Part shown: positions 26,187 to 34,222 of the stretch, in pieces
Layout of the letters: the number at the start of each line of letters is the position of its first letter
How positions within the stretch are numbered: the stretch's first letter is position 1
Source: JBMORL01 sp049322335
GTDB lineage: Bacteria; Bacteroidota; Bacteroidia; Flavobacteriales_D; UBA2798
Assembly: GCA_049322335.1 (NCBI GenBank)
Contig: JBMORL010000131.1
Location: forward strand, 1 to 43,464
Length of the DNA: 43,464 bases
Direction: 5' to 3'
Made by a program: the position numbers and the translations under genes
The notes under the pieces: generated by a model
Seen by the model: the letters and a program-made list of their open reading frames with translations, nothing else
What the model was told of the DNA's origin: nothing
Database searches by the model: none

Positions 26187-29100
26187 TATTTTGCAGTGGC
26201 CTGTTCTTTCTGGCGCTGGCGGTATTCCATATAAATATACCCGGCTACCAGCAACAGCAGGAGAAGATTTCCGGCCAATGTCACTTTTTTCATTTTATAC
26301 CAGTTCTCCGGCTCAAAACGGAATTCGATGGTATGTTTTCCTGCCGGAACATCCATTCCGCGTAATACATAATTTACACGTGCATAATCAACGGGGACAT
26401 CATCAAGATACGCGTTCCATCCTTTGTCGTAATAAATTTCAGAGAACACTACAAACCCATCAGCCGAAGAATTTGTTTCATACACTAACAGGTTGGGGGC
26501 ATACGACAAACAGGTTACCGTTGCATTTTTATCTGTAAATACTTTTGTGTTTTTCACTTTGTCTTTAAAACTTTCTGAGATAACAGCCGTATTCAGCGGA
26601 TTTACTTTTCCAAGTTCCAGCATTTCGCTATTGGCATCGGGAACAAATTTTATGGAATCGGTAAACCATCCCGGGCCAGCGGCCTCGGGATTATACACAG
26701 CTGATTCCATCCTGTCAACCGGATTGCCTTTAGCATCATACCTGGTATAAATATAGATCACGTATTTCGTATTCATCATATTCAGCAAAGGCGTATTTTT
26801 AAACAAGCCCGATACTTTAACCAGTGTATCCACCATTTCTTCACCCGGCATCGGTACAAATTTCATTACAGAATCTGTCATCACTGTATCACCCAGCATC
26901 ATTTTAAGCATCGGATCAGTTTCGGCTTTCGTATTGAGATTAGAGAGTCCGTTATACACCACACTGTGCTCTTTGTCGAGATAAAATTCAATCAGTTCCT
27001 TGTATCTTTTCAATTTGGCACCGTGGTATCCGCCCACTGATTTATGGAAGTAGGAAGTTCCCGAATTCTGGAAAGGGTCACCCAATTCCATCACGCGGTA
27101 ATTGGTAGTCATGTTTAGTTTTGGAAAGATAATATTGTCAATAGCCATTTTGAATTTCATCTGTGTTTTATCGGCCATTATTTCCTTATCCTGTTGCAAG
27201 GCCTGCGCTTCCTGGTTCACTTCCTGCATCAGTTGCGGATTTTTAACCGCTTCCATCTCAAATATTCTCATTGAACCACCACCCGCAAAATAAGGTGCTG
27301 TTCCTTTATCCTGCCAGTGAGCATATTCACGTTTACCGGTTTGCTGGTTGGCTTCCATTTCATTGTGAAAGTATCTTCTGTCAATTCCCCACAGGTCAAA
27401 CAATACCAAAACGCCTGCTGCAGCTGTAACAATTACCCGGTTGATCTTTCCATAAAAGAAAAGCAAGAGAACAATCATAGTTACCACCACAAATATCAGG
27501 CTGCGTTGTGCGTCAGCTTTAAAAACTCCTTCCCTGAATTCCACCATTGCTGTGCGTGCATCATCTGCCTGCGACATGGCCAGCGGGTCTTCGGATTTAA
27601 AGTTTTGGAAAAATTCTTCCTGCTGGGCCGAAAGCATGGAAACAAACGTTTGTGGTTTGTAGGTAAAAACCAGCATAAATAACAAGAAAGCTCCACTGGT
27701 GATAAGAAATACTTTTTTAAGCTTCAGTAACCGTTCACGGTCTTCCCACACTTCTTTTAAAAACAATACCGCCATAAACGGGAGCGTAAAGGTGAGTACC
27801 GTTAGTGTAAAGGTTACTGATCGGAATTTATTATAACCGGGGAACATCTGGATAAAGAAATCACCGAAGTTTTCGTGGGGGAGATATTTATACGTAAAGT
27901 AAAGCCCCAATGTGGCTGCGGCACCTATTCCTGCTTTTTTAAAATCCTGGTTCACCAGCTGGTTATATACCCAAAGCAACATTACCGGGATCGCAATAAG
28001 TATCGCTGACATTATAAAATTCCAGATGAATTTCAGGATTCCGCTTCCCTCTACTGCACCTGTATATCCCGGAAAGTTTTTTCCCCAGCTCAGAAAGAGG
28101 ATCAAAGTACACACTGCAACAATGGCCCATTTGATCGGATCTTTTACAAAAACTATTCCCAGCAAAAACAAATAAATAATAATTGCTCCAACATAGGTGG
28201 GACCGAGAATAAACGGCTGATTGCCCCAATAATTTCCGATCGACAATCCTTTTTGCCCACCCGATTTCCGATACTCGTCATACTGCATCCCGATGAATTG
28301 GAGTACCTGTGGTTTTGCTTTTTTTACAAAATCATTAAAATATTCTCCCTGTGAAGAACCGCCTTTTGCATTGGAGTTGATCAACGTGAAAGTTTCGTCC
28401 ATACCATAACTCCATTGAGTAATGTAATCAGCATCCAGTCCTTTGTCTGCTTCTTTTCCTTTTCCATCGGGAGTGATGGTAAGTTCTGATTTGCCACGTG
28501 TAGTTTCATTTCCGTATTCGTAGGTATTCCACAAATTTCCGGAGTTGGCGAGAAGTGCAAAAAATCCGCCAATAAAAAGAAAGGAAGCGCGCTTGAAAAA
28601 ATCAATAAGATTTCCTTTTTCCATCCATACCCGGATCAATTCTCCCACTCCAATGATAATAAGCATAAGAATGAGATAATAGGTCATCTGTACGTGGTTG
28701 GCCAATAATTCCAGTGAAAAGAATAAGGTAAATACAGCGGCACCGATCCACATTCTTCCGCGCAACAGCATAATAAAACCACCTAACACTGCGGGCATAT
28801 ACGCAATGGCGTGAATTTTTGTATTGTGTCCGGCAAGTACTACAACAATGATATAGGAAGAAAAAGCAAACATAACCGCTCCTGCAATGGAAATCCAGGG
28901 ATTGACTTTCATGGAGAGCATGAGAATATAAAATCCGACAAACAGCAGGAAAAAGTAGCCGATCACACCGGGAAATCCGAGCATCAGCAAACTATCCACA
29001 TACAGCAACAGATTATTTTCGTTACGCGCATCGATCTGGTATGCGGGCATTCCGCCAAACATGGAGTTGGTCCACAACGGTTCTTCACCGGTAGCATTTC

Positions 29101-29263
29101 TGAAATCCTGGATCTCTTTTGCCATTCCCTTGTAGTGATCCATGTCGAGCTGTTTGGGCTCGAAGCCATTCATCACGGGAGAAAAGAAGGTAAGAGTAAG
29201 AATAATAAAAGTGAGCAACGCCACAGCGTGAGGCAGCCATTTTTTGTAATCGAAGTTTTTCAT
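26186..29263 (-). CDS. YfhO family large membrane protein
   Basis: 1025 residues. The first half (about 10-600) has a dozen or more membrane helices in the GT-C style, with early-loop motifs MDHYKGMAKEI, EPLWTNSMFGGMPAYQ (quoted: TNSMFGGMPAYQ) and AGHNTKIHAIAYMPAV. The second half is a periplasmic domain (about 620-985) ending in a beta pattern YYDKGWNAYLDD, YVLRGMDVPAGKHTIEFRFEP and a final helix. This is the YfhO family, thought in Firmicutes to help glycosylate lipoteichoic acid; in Bacteroidota it often stands beside glycosyltransferases, as here. It is translationally coupled to the family 2 glycosyltransferase. A promoter-like -7 box lies 22 bp upstream of its start. Confidence 0.9.
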   Translation of the reverse strand: MKNFDYKKWLPHAVALLTFIILTLTFFSPVMNGFEPKQLDMDHYKGMAKEIQDFRNATGEEPLWTNSMFGGMPAYQIDARNENNLLLYVDSLLMLGFPGVIGYFFLLFVGFYILMLSMKVNPWISIAGAVMFAFSSYIIVVVLAGHNTKIHAIAYMPAVLGGFIMLLRGRMWIGAAVFTLFFSLELLANHVQMTYYLILMLIIIGVGELIRVWMEKGNLIDFFKRASFLFIGGFFALLANSGNLWNTYEYGNETTRGKSELTITPDGKGKEADKGLDADYITQWSYGMDETFTLINSNAKGGSSQGEYFNDFVKKAKPQVLQFIGMQYDEYRKSGGQKGLSIGNYWGNQPFILGPTYVGAIIIYLFLLGIVFVKDPIKWAIVAVCTLILFLSWGKNFPGYTGAVEGSGILKFIWNFIMSAILIAIPVMLLWVYNQLVNQDFKKAGIGAAATLGLYFTYKYLPHENFGDFFIQMFPGYNKFRSVTFTLTVLTFTLPFMAVLFLKEVWEDRERLLKLKKVFLITSGAFLLFMLVFTYKPQTFVSMLSAQQEEFFQNFKSEDPLAMSQADDARTAMVEFREGVFKADAQRSLIFVVVTMIVLLLFFYGKINRVIVTAAAGVLVLFDLWGIDRRYFHNEMEANQQTGKREYAHWQDKGTAPYFAGGGSMRIFEMEAVKNPQLMQEVNQEAQALQQDKEIMADKTQMKFKMAIDNIIFPKLNMTTNYRVMELGDPFQNSGTSYFHKSVGGYHGAKLKRYKELIEFYLDKEHSVVYNGLSNLNTKAETDPMLKMMLGDTVMTDSVMKFVPMPGEEMVDTLVKVSGLFKNTPLLNMMNTKYVIYIYTRYDAKGNPVDRMESAVYNPEAAGPGWFTDSIKFVPDANSEMLELGKVNPLNTAVISESFKDKVKNTKVFTDKNATVTCLSYAPNLLVYETNSSADGFVVFSEIYYDKGWNAYLDDVPVDYARVNYVLRGMDVPAGKHTIEFRFEPENWYKMKKVTLAGNLLLLLLVAGYIYMEYRQRQKEQATAK

Positions 29264-29284
29264 TTATGTAAAAAAGATAAGTAC

Positions 29285-29292
29285 CAAAATTA
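29285..29292 (-). promoter_or_regulatory. Possible Bacteroidota -7 box upstream of the YfhO gene
   Basis: Read on the minus strand this is TAATTTTG, a full match to the Bacteroidota -7 consensus TAnnTTTG, 22 bases before the YfhO start. No clear -33 TTTG/TTG was found at the expected distance, so support is weak. Confidence 0.3.
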
Positions 29293-29316
29293 GGAAAAAA
29301 GAGCAGAATGGAGAAC

Positions 29317-29559
29317 TTACTTTACTTCCTCATAATCAATGTCTTCCGCGTCATTGAGGCCATACCGGGGAGGATTCGCGGATGTAGATTTCAGGTTTGA
29401 AGTTTGAGATTTGAGAGAATCAGAGCCGGAATTATTTTTAACGTTTACTTCATGTTTCACTGTAATAGGTATAACGAAACCGCGGAAAATGCCGAGGAGC
29501 CAAAGGATTCCCAGAAGAATGAGGAAGCCTTCCATGAAGCTTATTTTGGCTAAAACCAT
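29317..29559 (-). CDS. Small DUF4834-type membrane protein
   Basis: 80 residues from the ATG at 29559 (an in-frame ATG at 29535, giving MEGFLILL, is an equally good start). One membrane helix (about 9-31, MEGFLILLGILWLLGIFRGF) is followed by a variable polar stretch and an acidic tail, DAEDIDYEEVK. The helix plus ending D-x-E/D-Y-E-E-hydrophobic-K is the mark of DUF4834, a family of unknown function common in Bacteroidota. The variable stretch SLKSQTSNLKS is encoded by a TTTGAGATTTGAG simple repeat like the one at 30855-30889, so part of the protein is repeat-derived. It is upstream of YfhO on the same strand. Confidence 0.7.
   Translation of the reverse strand: MVLAKISFMEGFLILLGILWLLGIFRGFVIPITVKHEVNVKNNSGSDSLKSQTSNLKSTSANPPRYGLNDAEDIDYEEVK
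29389..29416. repeat. TTTGAG-type simple repeat inside the DUF4834 gene
   Basis: Plus-strand copies of (A/G)TTTGA(A/G) units (GGTTTGA, AGTTTGAG, ATTTGAG) lie in the part encoding the variable linker. The unit matches the heptamer ATTTGAG array at 30855-30889. Confidence 0.75.
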
Positions 29560-29626
29560 GGTTCAAAGATAGGAATCCCGGGTAAATGGCGGGATTTTTG
29601 TTATCTTTCTGTAATAAAAATTGGTT

Positions 29627-30823
29627 ATGAAGAAAATACAGGAAATTCAGAAACCTTGTCTGCCGTATCCTGGCCCACGCAATGGCAGGCAGGCGCGGAG
29701 AATTCGCGGAGGGCGCGGAGTTATTATTATACTAATTTCTTTATTAGCTTTTCACTCAACATATGCCCAGATAGAAAAAGTAAAGATCGGGATGAGCCAT
29801 GATGAATTTAATACTGTGATGGAAAATCTTATTCCGGGGAAAAATAATTATAACGGTTATATCAAAGGGCCATTAACGATCAGTAACCTGACCTTCGAAA
29901 TGCATGGAGATATAAAAGATGATACACTGAGAAATATCTGGGCTTCTTCGGAAACCGTGGTCGATTTTGAAAAAGAAGGAAGCGAAGCACATATTCAGCA
30001 ATCGCTGGAGAATTATGACCACTGCATCAAATACCTTGCTCTGAATTTTACACGTTATTATGGTGAATCAACTCCAACAAAAAACACAACCCGCAGTTTT
30101 CAGTTAAATAAAGAAACTCCTTCCGATACGCTATACAAATGCGAATGGAGCAACAGCAGCAGAAAAGTAATACTCACTTTTCTCTATAAAAATGCACATC
30201 GCGGACAAAACGCTTACCAGATTAATCCTTATCCCAATGCCAATGCCGCAATGGAAAGATCTCAACTGCGGATTTATTTCCACATAGAAGGAACGGAAGA
30301 AAAAGAAAACATTACCGGTTTAAAATGTGGCATGAACGCTGCCACCGTTTACAAGGAAAACAAATCCCTTATGCCGAAAGGTTATTTTACTACCGGAAAA
30401 TGGACAAAAAGTGCCAACCTGTATGGCGTGGAAGATGAATTCCGATTTGAATTTGAAAGCGGGAAACTGGTAAACTACAGTTTTGAAAAAGAATTGTATG
30501 ATTCGGATATGTATGACGAGGAACATACACTTACCACACAAAAGTTTACACGTTTCATTGCCTCTTCCAGGTCGCTTATTTTGGAATATAAAAAAACATA
30601 CGGCAATCCCGTTAGTTCAGAAACCGGCCCTGCTACACTGGAAGCAGCACGAAAAAAAATGGATGAGATCTTTAAAGACACCGCCTACGGAAAAGAGTCC
30701 GTTATTATCAATAAAGCTTCATGGAAACAGGGTGAGCAGGAAATTAGTATATCTGTTACCTACAATAAATGGGTGAGCAAGGATACAAGAGTGACGTTGG
30801 AGTATATGGTGGAAGTGAAGTGA
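29627..30823 (+). CDS. Secreted protein of unknown function with internal duplication
   Basis: 398 residues from the ATG at 29627. I recognise no named domain. The hydrophobic export signal VIIILISLLAFHSTYAQ begins unusually late (about residues 32-48) because a basic, Pro/Gly/Arg-rich stretch (PCLPYPGPRNGRQARR) stands before it; this stretch is encoded by a palindromic repeat that appears inserted just after the first codons. The mature part seems to hold two related halves: an EKVKIGMSHDEFNTVMENL start with a later LNFTRYYGESTPT, and a GLKCGMNAATVYKENKSL start with a later LEYKKTYGNPVSS. Both halves carry a pattern of beta strands with GM near the start and (Y)YG(N/E)P/S near the end. It is divergent from the DUF4834 gene. 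Confidence 0.75.
   Translation: MKKIQEIQKPCLPYPGPRNGRQARRIRGGRGVIIILISLLAFHSTYAQIEKVKIGMSHDEFNTVMENLIPGKNNYNGYIKGPLTISNLTFEMHGDIKDDTLRNIWASSETVVDFEKEGSEAHIQQSLENYDHCIKYLALNFTRYYGESTPTKNTTRSFQLNKETPSDTLYKCEWSNSSRKVILTFLYKNAHRGQNAYQINPYPNANAAMERSQLRIYFHIEGTEEKENITGLKCGMNAATVYKENKSLMPKGYFTTGKWTKSANLYGVEDEFRFEFESGKLVNYSFEKELYDSDMYDEEHTLTTQKFTRFIASSRSLILEYKKTYGNPVSSETGPATLEAARKKMDEIFKDTAYGKESVIINKASWKQGEQEISISVTYNKWVSKDTRVTLEYMVEVK
29653..29720. repeat. Palindromic repeat inserted in a signal-peptide coding region
   Basis: CCTTGTCTGCC and GGCAGGCAGG form an imperfect inverted repeat around a loop, followed by GCGGAGAATTCGCGGAG and GGCGCGGAG units. It is related to the element at 25181-25200. It falls in frame between the first nine codons and the hydrophobic core of the export signal of the gene at 29627. 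Confidence 0.75.
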
Positions 30824-30830
30824 GATTTGA

Positions 30831-30889
30831 CCCTTCGACAAGCTCAGGACGGGGATTTGAGATTTGAGATTTGAGATTTGAGATTTGAG
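30831..30889. repeat. Inverted repeat plus ATTTGAG heptamer array
   Basis: CCCTTCGACAAGCTCAGGACGGG is not shown in full: it begins CCCTTCGACA and ends GGACGGG (30831-30853). It is followed by five perfect tandem copies of ATTTGAG (30855-30889). It lies directly after the stop of the gene at 29627. Confidence 0.85.
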
Positions 30890-30971
30890 ATTTAAAGAAA
30901 AACATCATTTAAATAACTTTTGTGCGTTTTACAAAATAAATTTTATACCGGAAACGAAGTGATGTTATTAA

Positions 30972-31144
30972 CGTTTTGCCCCTCCGGGGCAAACATTCTG
31001 TCTTTTTTTGAATTTTAAAAATATTTGGTGCCTTTGGCACCATCGACTCATAAAGTAACTTATTGTGAATTACCGGCACCTGAAGTGCCAAACATTTTTA
31101 ACCCGGCATTGGGTAAGGTGCCTTTGCCCCGGAGTGGCAACACG
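30972..31144. repeat. MITE-like element with 70-bp inverted arms
   Basis: The left arm (30972-31041) and the complement of the right arm (31075-31144) align along about 70 bases: both start CGT.TTGCC.CTCCGGGGCAAA and include TTAAAAAT.TTTGG. Each arm carries its own small hairpins: TTTGCCCC/GGGGCAAA, GGTGCC-TTT-GGCACC, GGCAC/GTGCC. The 33-base centre is A/T-rich. Short frames on both strands (30909-31091, 31025-31228) read similar peptide because the arms are inverted copies; they are not genes. It sits between carB and the secreted-protein gene, so it also ends both transcripts' space. Confidence 0.75.
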
Positions 31145-31157
31145 TTTTTTTTGCGGT

Positions 31158-33974
31158 TTATTTACTCAAATAAAGATTTCTTTCACTATAGATCTGCCGG
31201 AAGTACGGATCTTTCAGGTCATCGATAAAACGAATAGCTTCTCCCGTTGATTTCATTTCAGGACCGAGTTCCTTATTTACATTCGGGAATTTTTCGAAAG
31301 AGAAAACCGGGATTTTTATTGCATATCCTTTTTTCCTCGGGTTGAATTTGAAATCTTTTACTTTTTTTTCACCCAGCATCACTTTCGTTGCGTAATTCAC
31401 ATAAGGTTCATCATACGCTTTGGCAATAAACGGAACCGTACGGGATGCTCTTGGATTGGCTTCGATGATATAAACCAATTCGTCTTTAATAGCAAACTGG
31501 ATATTGATCAATCCTACCGTTCCGAGTGCGAGAGCAATTTTTTTGGTATGGTCTTCTATTTGCTGCATCACCAGATCACCTAAATTATACGGAGGAAGCA
31601 AAGCATACGAATCTCCCGAGTGAATTCCGGCCGGTTCGATATGTTGCATGATACCGATGATGTAAACATCTTTTCCGTCACAAATGGCATCAGCTTCCGC
31701 TTCGATAGCGCCCGAAAGAAAATGGTCGAGGAGAATTTTATTTTCGGGCATATCGCGCAAAATATCCACCACATGCTTTTCCAGTTCCTGTTCGTTGATA
31801 ACGATTTTCATTTTTTGTCCGCCCAGCACATAACTCGGACGAACCAGCAACGGGAATCCAAGATCTTTTGAAAGTTCTATGGCTTGTTCAGCACTTTCCA
31901 CCACCCCGAATTTCGGATAGGGAATATGATTGTCTTTTAATAAAGTTGAAAAACTTCCGCGGTCTTCGGCCAGATCGAGGCTCTGGAAGGTGGTGCCGAT
32001 AATTTTTATTCCGTAGCGATTGAGTTTTTCTGCCAGTTTCAATGCAGTTTGTCCTCCGAGTTGCACAATAACCCCTTCCGGTTTTTCATGAAGGATAATT
32101 TCATAGATATGTTCCCAGAAAACCGGTTCGAAATATAATTTATCAGCTGTGTTGTAATCTGTACTAACGGTTTCGGGATTACAGTTGATCATGATGGTTT
32201 CGTAACCGCATTCTTTAGCTGCCAAAACCCCATGCACGCAACTATAATCGAATTCTATCCCCTGCCCTATCCGGTTGGGACCCGATCCGAGAACAACTAC
32301 TTTTTTCTTCCCGGAAACTACAGATTCATTTTCTTCTTCGAAAGTAGAGTAATAATATGGTGTTTTTGCAGGAAACTCTGCAGCACAGGTATCCACCAGT
32401 TTATATACACGTTTTATTCCCAACTCCATGCGTTTGTTGAACACTTCGCTTTCGAGGCAACGCAGAAGATGTGCGATCTGGCGGTCGGCATAGCCTTTTT
32501 GTTTGGCTTCGAGCATCAGTTCACGCGGAAAATTATTCAGTGTATATTTTTCCACTTCTTTTTCAAAAACGATAAGTTCTTCAATCTGTCGGAGAAACCA
32601 ATCATCTATTCTTGTTTTTTCTTTTATGGTTTTAAAAGGAATGCCCAGTTTGATGGCATCGTAAATATGGAAAAGGCGGTTCCAGCTGGGATGCCCGAGT
32701 GATTGCAACAGTTGTTCCTGGTTGGTGACTTCTTTTCCATCAGCCCCCAGGCCGTTACGTCTTATTTCAAGTGACTGACAAGCTTTCTGCAAAGCTTCCT
32801 GGAATGAGCGCCCGATTCCCATTACTTCACCCACCGATTTCATTTGCAGTCCGAGTTCACGCTCTGCCCCCACGAATTTATCGAAATTCCAGCGTGGTAC
32901 TTTTACGATGACATAATCGAGAGTAGGTTCGAAAAAAGCGGAAGTAGAACCGGTAATCTGGTTACTTAATTCATCCAACGTATAACCGATAGCGAGTTTA
33001 GAAGCGATCTTGGCAATGGGATAACCTGTTGCTTTTGATGCCAGCGCAGAAGAACGCGACACGCGGGGATTGATCTCGATTGCGATGATATCTTCCTTTT
33101 CATCATCACTTACGGCAAACTGCACGTTGCAACCGCCCGCAAAATTCCCGATAGAGCGCATCATTTTGATGGCCATGTTACGCATCTTTTGATACGTGGT
33201 GTCGGAAAGTGTCATTGCGGGAGCTACGGTAATGGAATCCCCGGTATGAATTCCCATCGGATCGAAATTTTCGATAGAGCAAATGATGGTAACGTTATCA
33301 TTATTATCGCGCAATAATTCCAGCTCAAATTCTTTCCATCCGAGAACTGCTTTATCAATCAATACTTCATGAATAGGAGAAGCGTGCAATCCGCGTGTAA
33401 TTAATTTATCAAAATCTTCGGCTTTATGAACGAAAGACGCACCGGTTCCGCCCAAAGTAAATGAAGGGCGTATAACAAGAGGAAAACCAATTTTCTGAGC
33501 AATCTCTTTTCCTTCGAGAAATGACCGTGCAATAAAGGAAGGGGCCTGCGGAATTCCGATCTGGTCCATAAGTTTGCGGAATTTTTCGCGGTCTTCGGTA
33601 ACATGAATGGCGTTGATGTCTACACCAATGAGGCGAACGTTATATTTTTCCCACAAACCAATCTCATCGCATTTGATGCAAAGATTTAATCCCGTTTGTC
33701 CGCCCATAGTAGGAAGCACAGCATCAATCTTATGTTTTTTGAGAATATATTCAATGCTTTCGGGTTCCAAAGGCATCAGGTAGATGTTGTCGGCCACCAC
33801 CTTATCAGTCATGATTGTGGCTGGATTGGAATTGATGAGTGTTACTTCAATTCCTTCTTCTCTTAATGAACGGGCTGATTGGGATCCGGAATAGTCGAAC
33901 TCACAGGCTTGTCCTATGATGATGGGTCCGCTTCCGATAATCAGTACCGAGCGGATGCTGGTGTCTTTAGGCAT
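31158..33974 (-). CDS. carB: Carbamoyl-phosphate synthase large subunit lacking the allosteric domain
   Basis: 938 residues. Both ATP-grasp halves are present: the first begins VLIIGSGPIIIGQACEFDYSG (quoted: GSGPIIIGQACEFDYSG), with PTMGGQTGLN and INPRVSRSSALASKATGYP; the second begins VVLGSGPNRIGQGIEFDYSC, with VQLGGQTALKLA, SYVLGGQKMKI and EANPRASRTVPFIAK. The enzyme makes carbamoyl phosphate for pyrimidine and arginine synthesis from bicarbonate, ammonia (supplied by CarA) and two ATP. The E. coli protein has 1073 residues; this one ends shortly after GPEMKSTGE and so lacks the C-terminal MGS-like domain that binds UMP and ornithine. Shortened CarB proteins of this kind occur in Flavobacteriia. 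carA is not in the window. A -7-like box lies 24 bp before the start. Confidence 0.96.
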   Translation of the reverse strand: MPKDTSIRSVLIIGSGPIIIGQACEFDYSGSQSARSLREEGIEVTLINSNPATIMTDKVVADNIYLMPLEPESIEYILKKHKIDAVLPTMGGQTGLNLCIKCDEIGLWEKYNVRLIGVDINAIHVTEDREKFRKLMDQIGIPQAPSFIARSFLEGKEIAQKIGFPLVIRPSFTLGGTGASFVHKAEDFDKLITRGLHASPIHEVLIDKAVLGWKEFELELLRDNNDNVTIICSIENFDPMGIHTGDSITVAPAMTLSDTTYQKMRNMAIKMMRSIGNFAGGCNVQFAVSDDEKEDIIAIEINPRVSRSSALASKATGYPIAKIASKLAIGYTLDELSNQITGSTSAFFEPTLDYVIVKVPRWNFDKFVGAERELGLQMKSVGEVMGIGRSFQEALQKACQSLEIRRNGLGADGKEVTNQEQLLQSLGHPSWNRLFHIYDAIKLGIPFKTIKEKTRIDDWFLRQIEELIVFEKEVEKYTLNNFPRELMLEAKQKGYADRQIAHLLRCLESEVFNKRMELGIKRVYKLVDTCAAEFPAKTPYYYSTFEEENESVVSGKKKVVVLGSGPNRIGQGIEFDYSCVHGVLAAKECGYETIMINCNPETVSTDYNTADKLYFEPVFWEHIYEIILHEKPEGVIVQLGGQTALKLAEKLNRYGIKIIGTTFQSLDLAEDRGSFSTLLKDNHIPYPKFGVVESAEQAIELSKDLGFPLLVRPSYVLGGQKMKIVINEQELEKHVVDILRDMPENKILLDHFLSGAIEAEADAICDGKDVYIIGIMQHIEPAGIHSGDSYALLPPYNLGDLVMQQIEDHTKKIALALGTVGLINIQFAIKDELVYIIEANPRASRTVPFIAKAYDEPYVNYATKVMLGEKKVKDFKFNPRKKGYAIKIPVFSFEKFPNVNKELGPEMKSTGEAIRFIDDLKDPYFRQIYSERNLYLSK

Positions 33975-33997
33975 AATTAATTTTGATTACCGGAATG

Positions 33998-34005
33998 CAA
34001 AATTA
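33998..34005 (-). promoter_or_regulatory. Possible Bacteroidota -7 box upstream of carB
   Basis: Minus-strand TAATTTTG, identical to the box before the YfhO gene and matching TAnnTTTG, 24 bases before the carB start. No convincing -33 element was seen. Confidence 0.3.
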
Positions 34006-34064
34006 TGGAAAAGGAGGCAAATGCTTTGTTGATAAGTAGGCTATTTTGGGCGTTTTTTTAACAA

Positions 34065-34115
34065 AGCCACGGATTTCACATATACATGCAATTAAAATCT
34101 GTGTAATCCGTGGCT
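34065..34115. repeat. Inverted repeat AGCCACGGATT
   Basis: A perfect 11-bp inverted pair, AGCCACGGATT (34065-34075) and AATCCGTGGCT (34105-34115), surrounds a loop with a CAATTAAAATCTGTG core. It lies between the phosphatase stop and the carB start. Confidence 0.8.
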
Positions 34116-34146
34116 AAATCCTGGTCCTGATTATTCATACATCATC

Positions 34147-34179
34147 GATCCTGACGAATGCAGAGCCATTGTCAGGATC
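34147..34179. repeat. Inverted repeat GATCCTGAC
   Basis: GATCCTGAC (34147-34155) and GTCAGGATC (34171-34179) form a perfect 9-bp stem with a 15-base loop, about 45 bases past the stop of the phosphatase gene. It could end that transcript but has no T-run. Confidence 0.65.
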
Positions 34180-34222
34180 TGAGTTTGTGTGTTCTGATTC
34201 GGATATTCTTCAATAAATATTA

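Noticed and set aside
30909..31228. Two 60-67 residue frames on opposite strands with similar peptide (PNIF, PR.G.T)
   Set aside because: The similarity is explained by the inverted arms of the element at 30972-31144.
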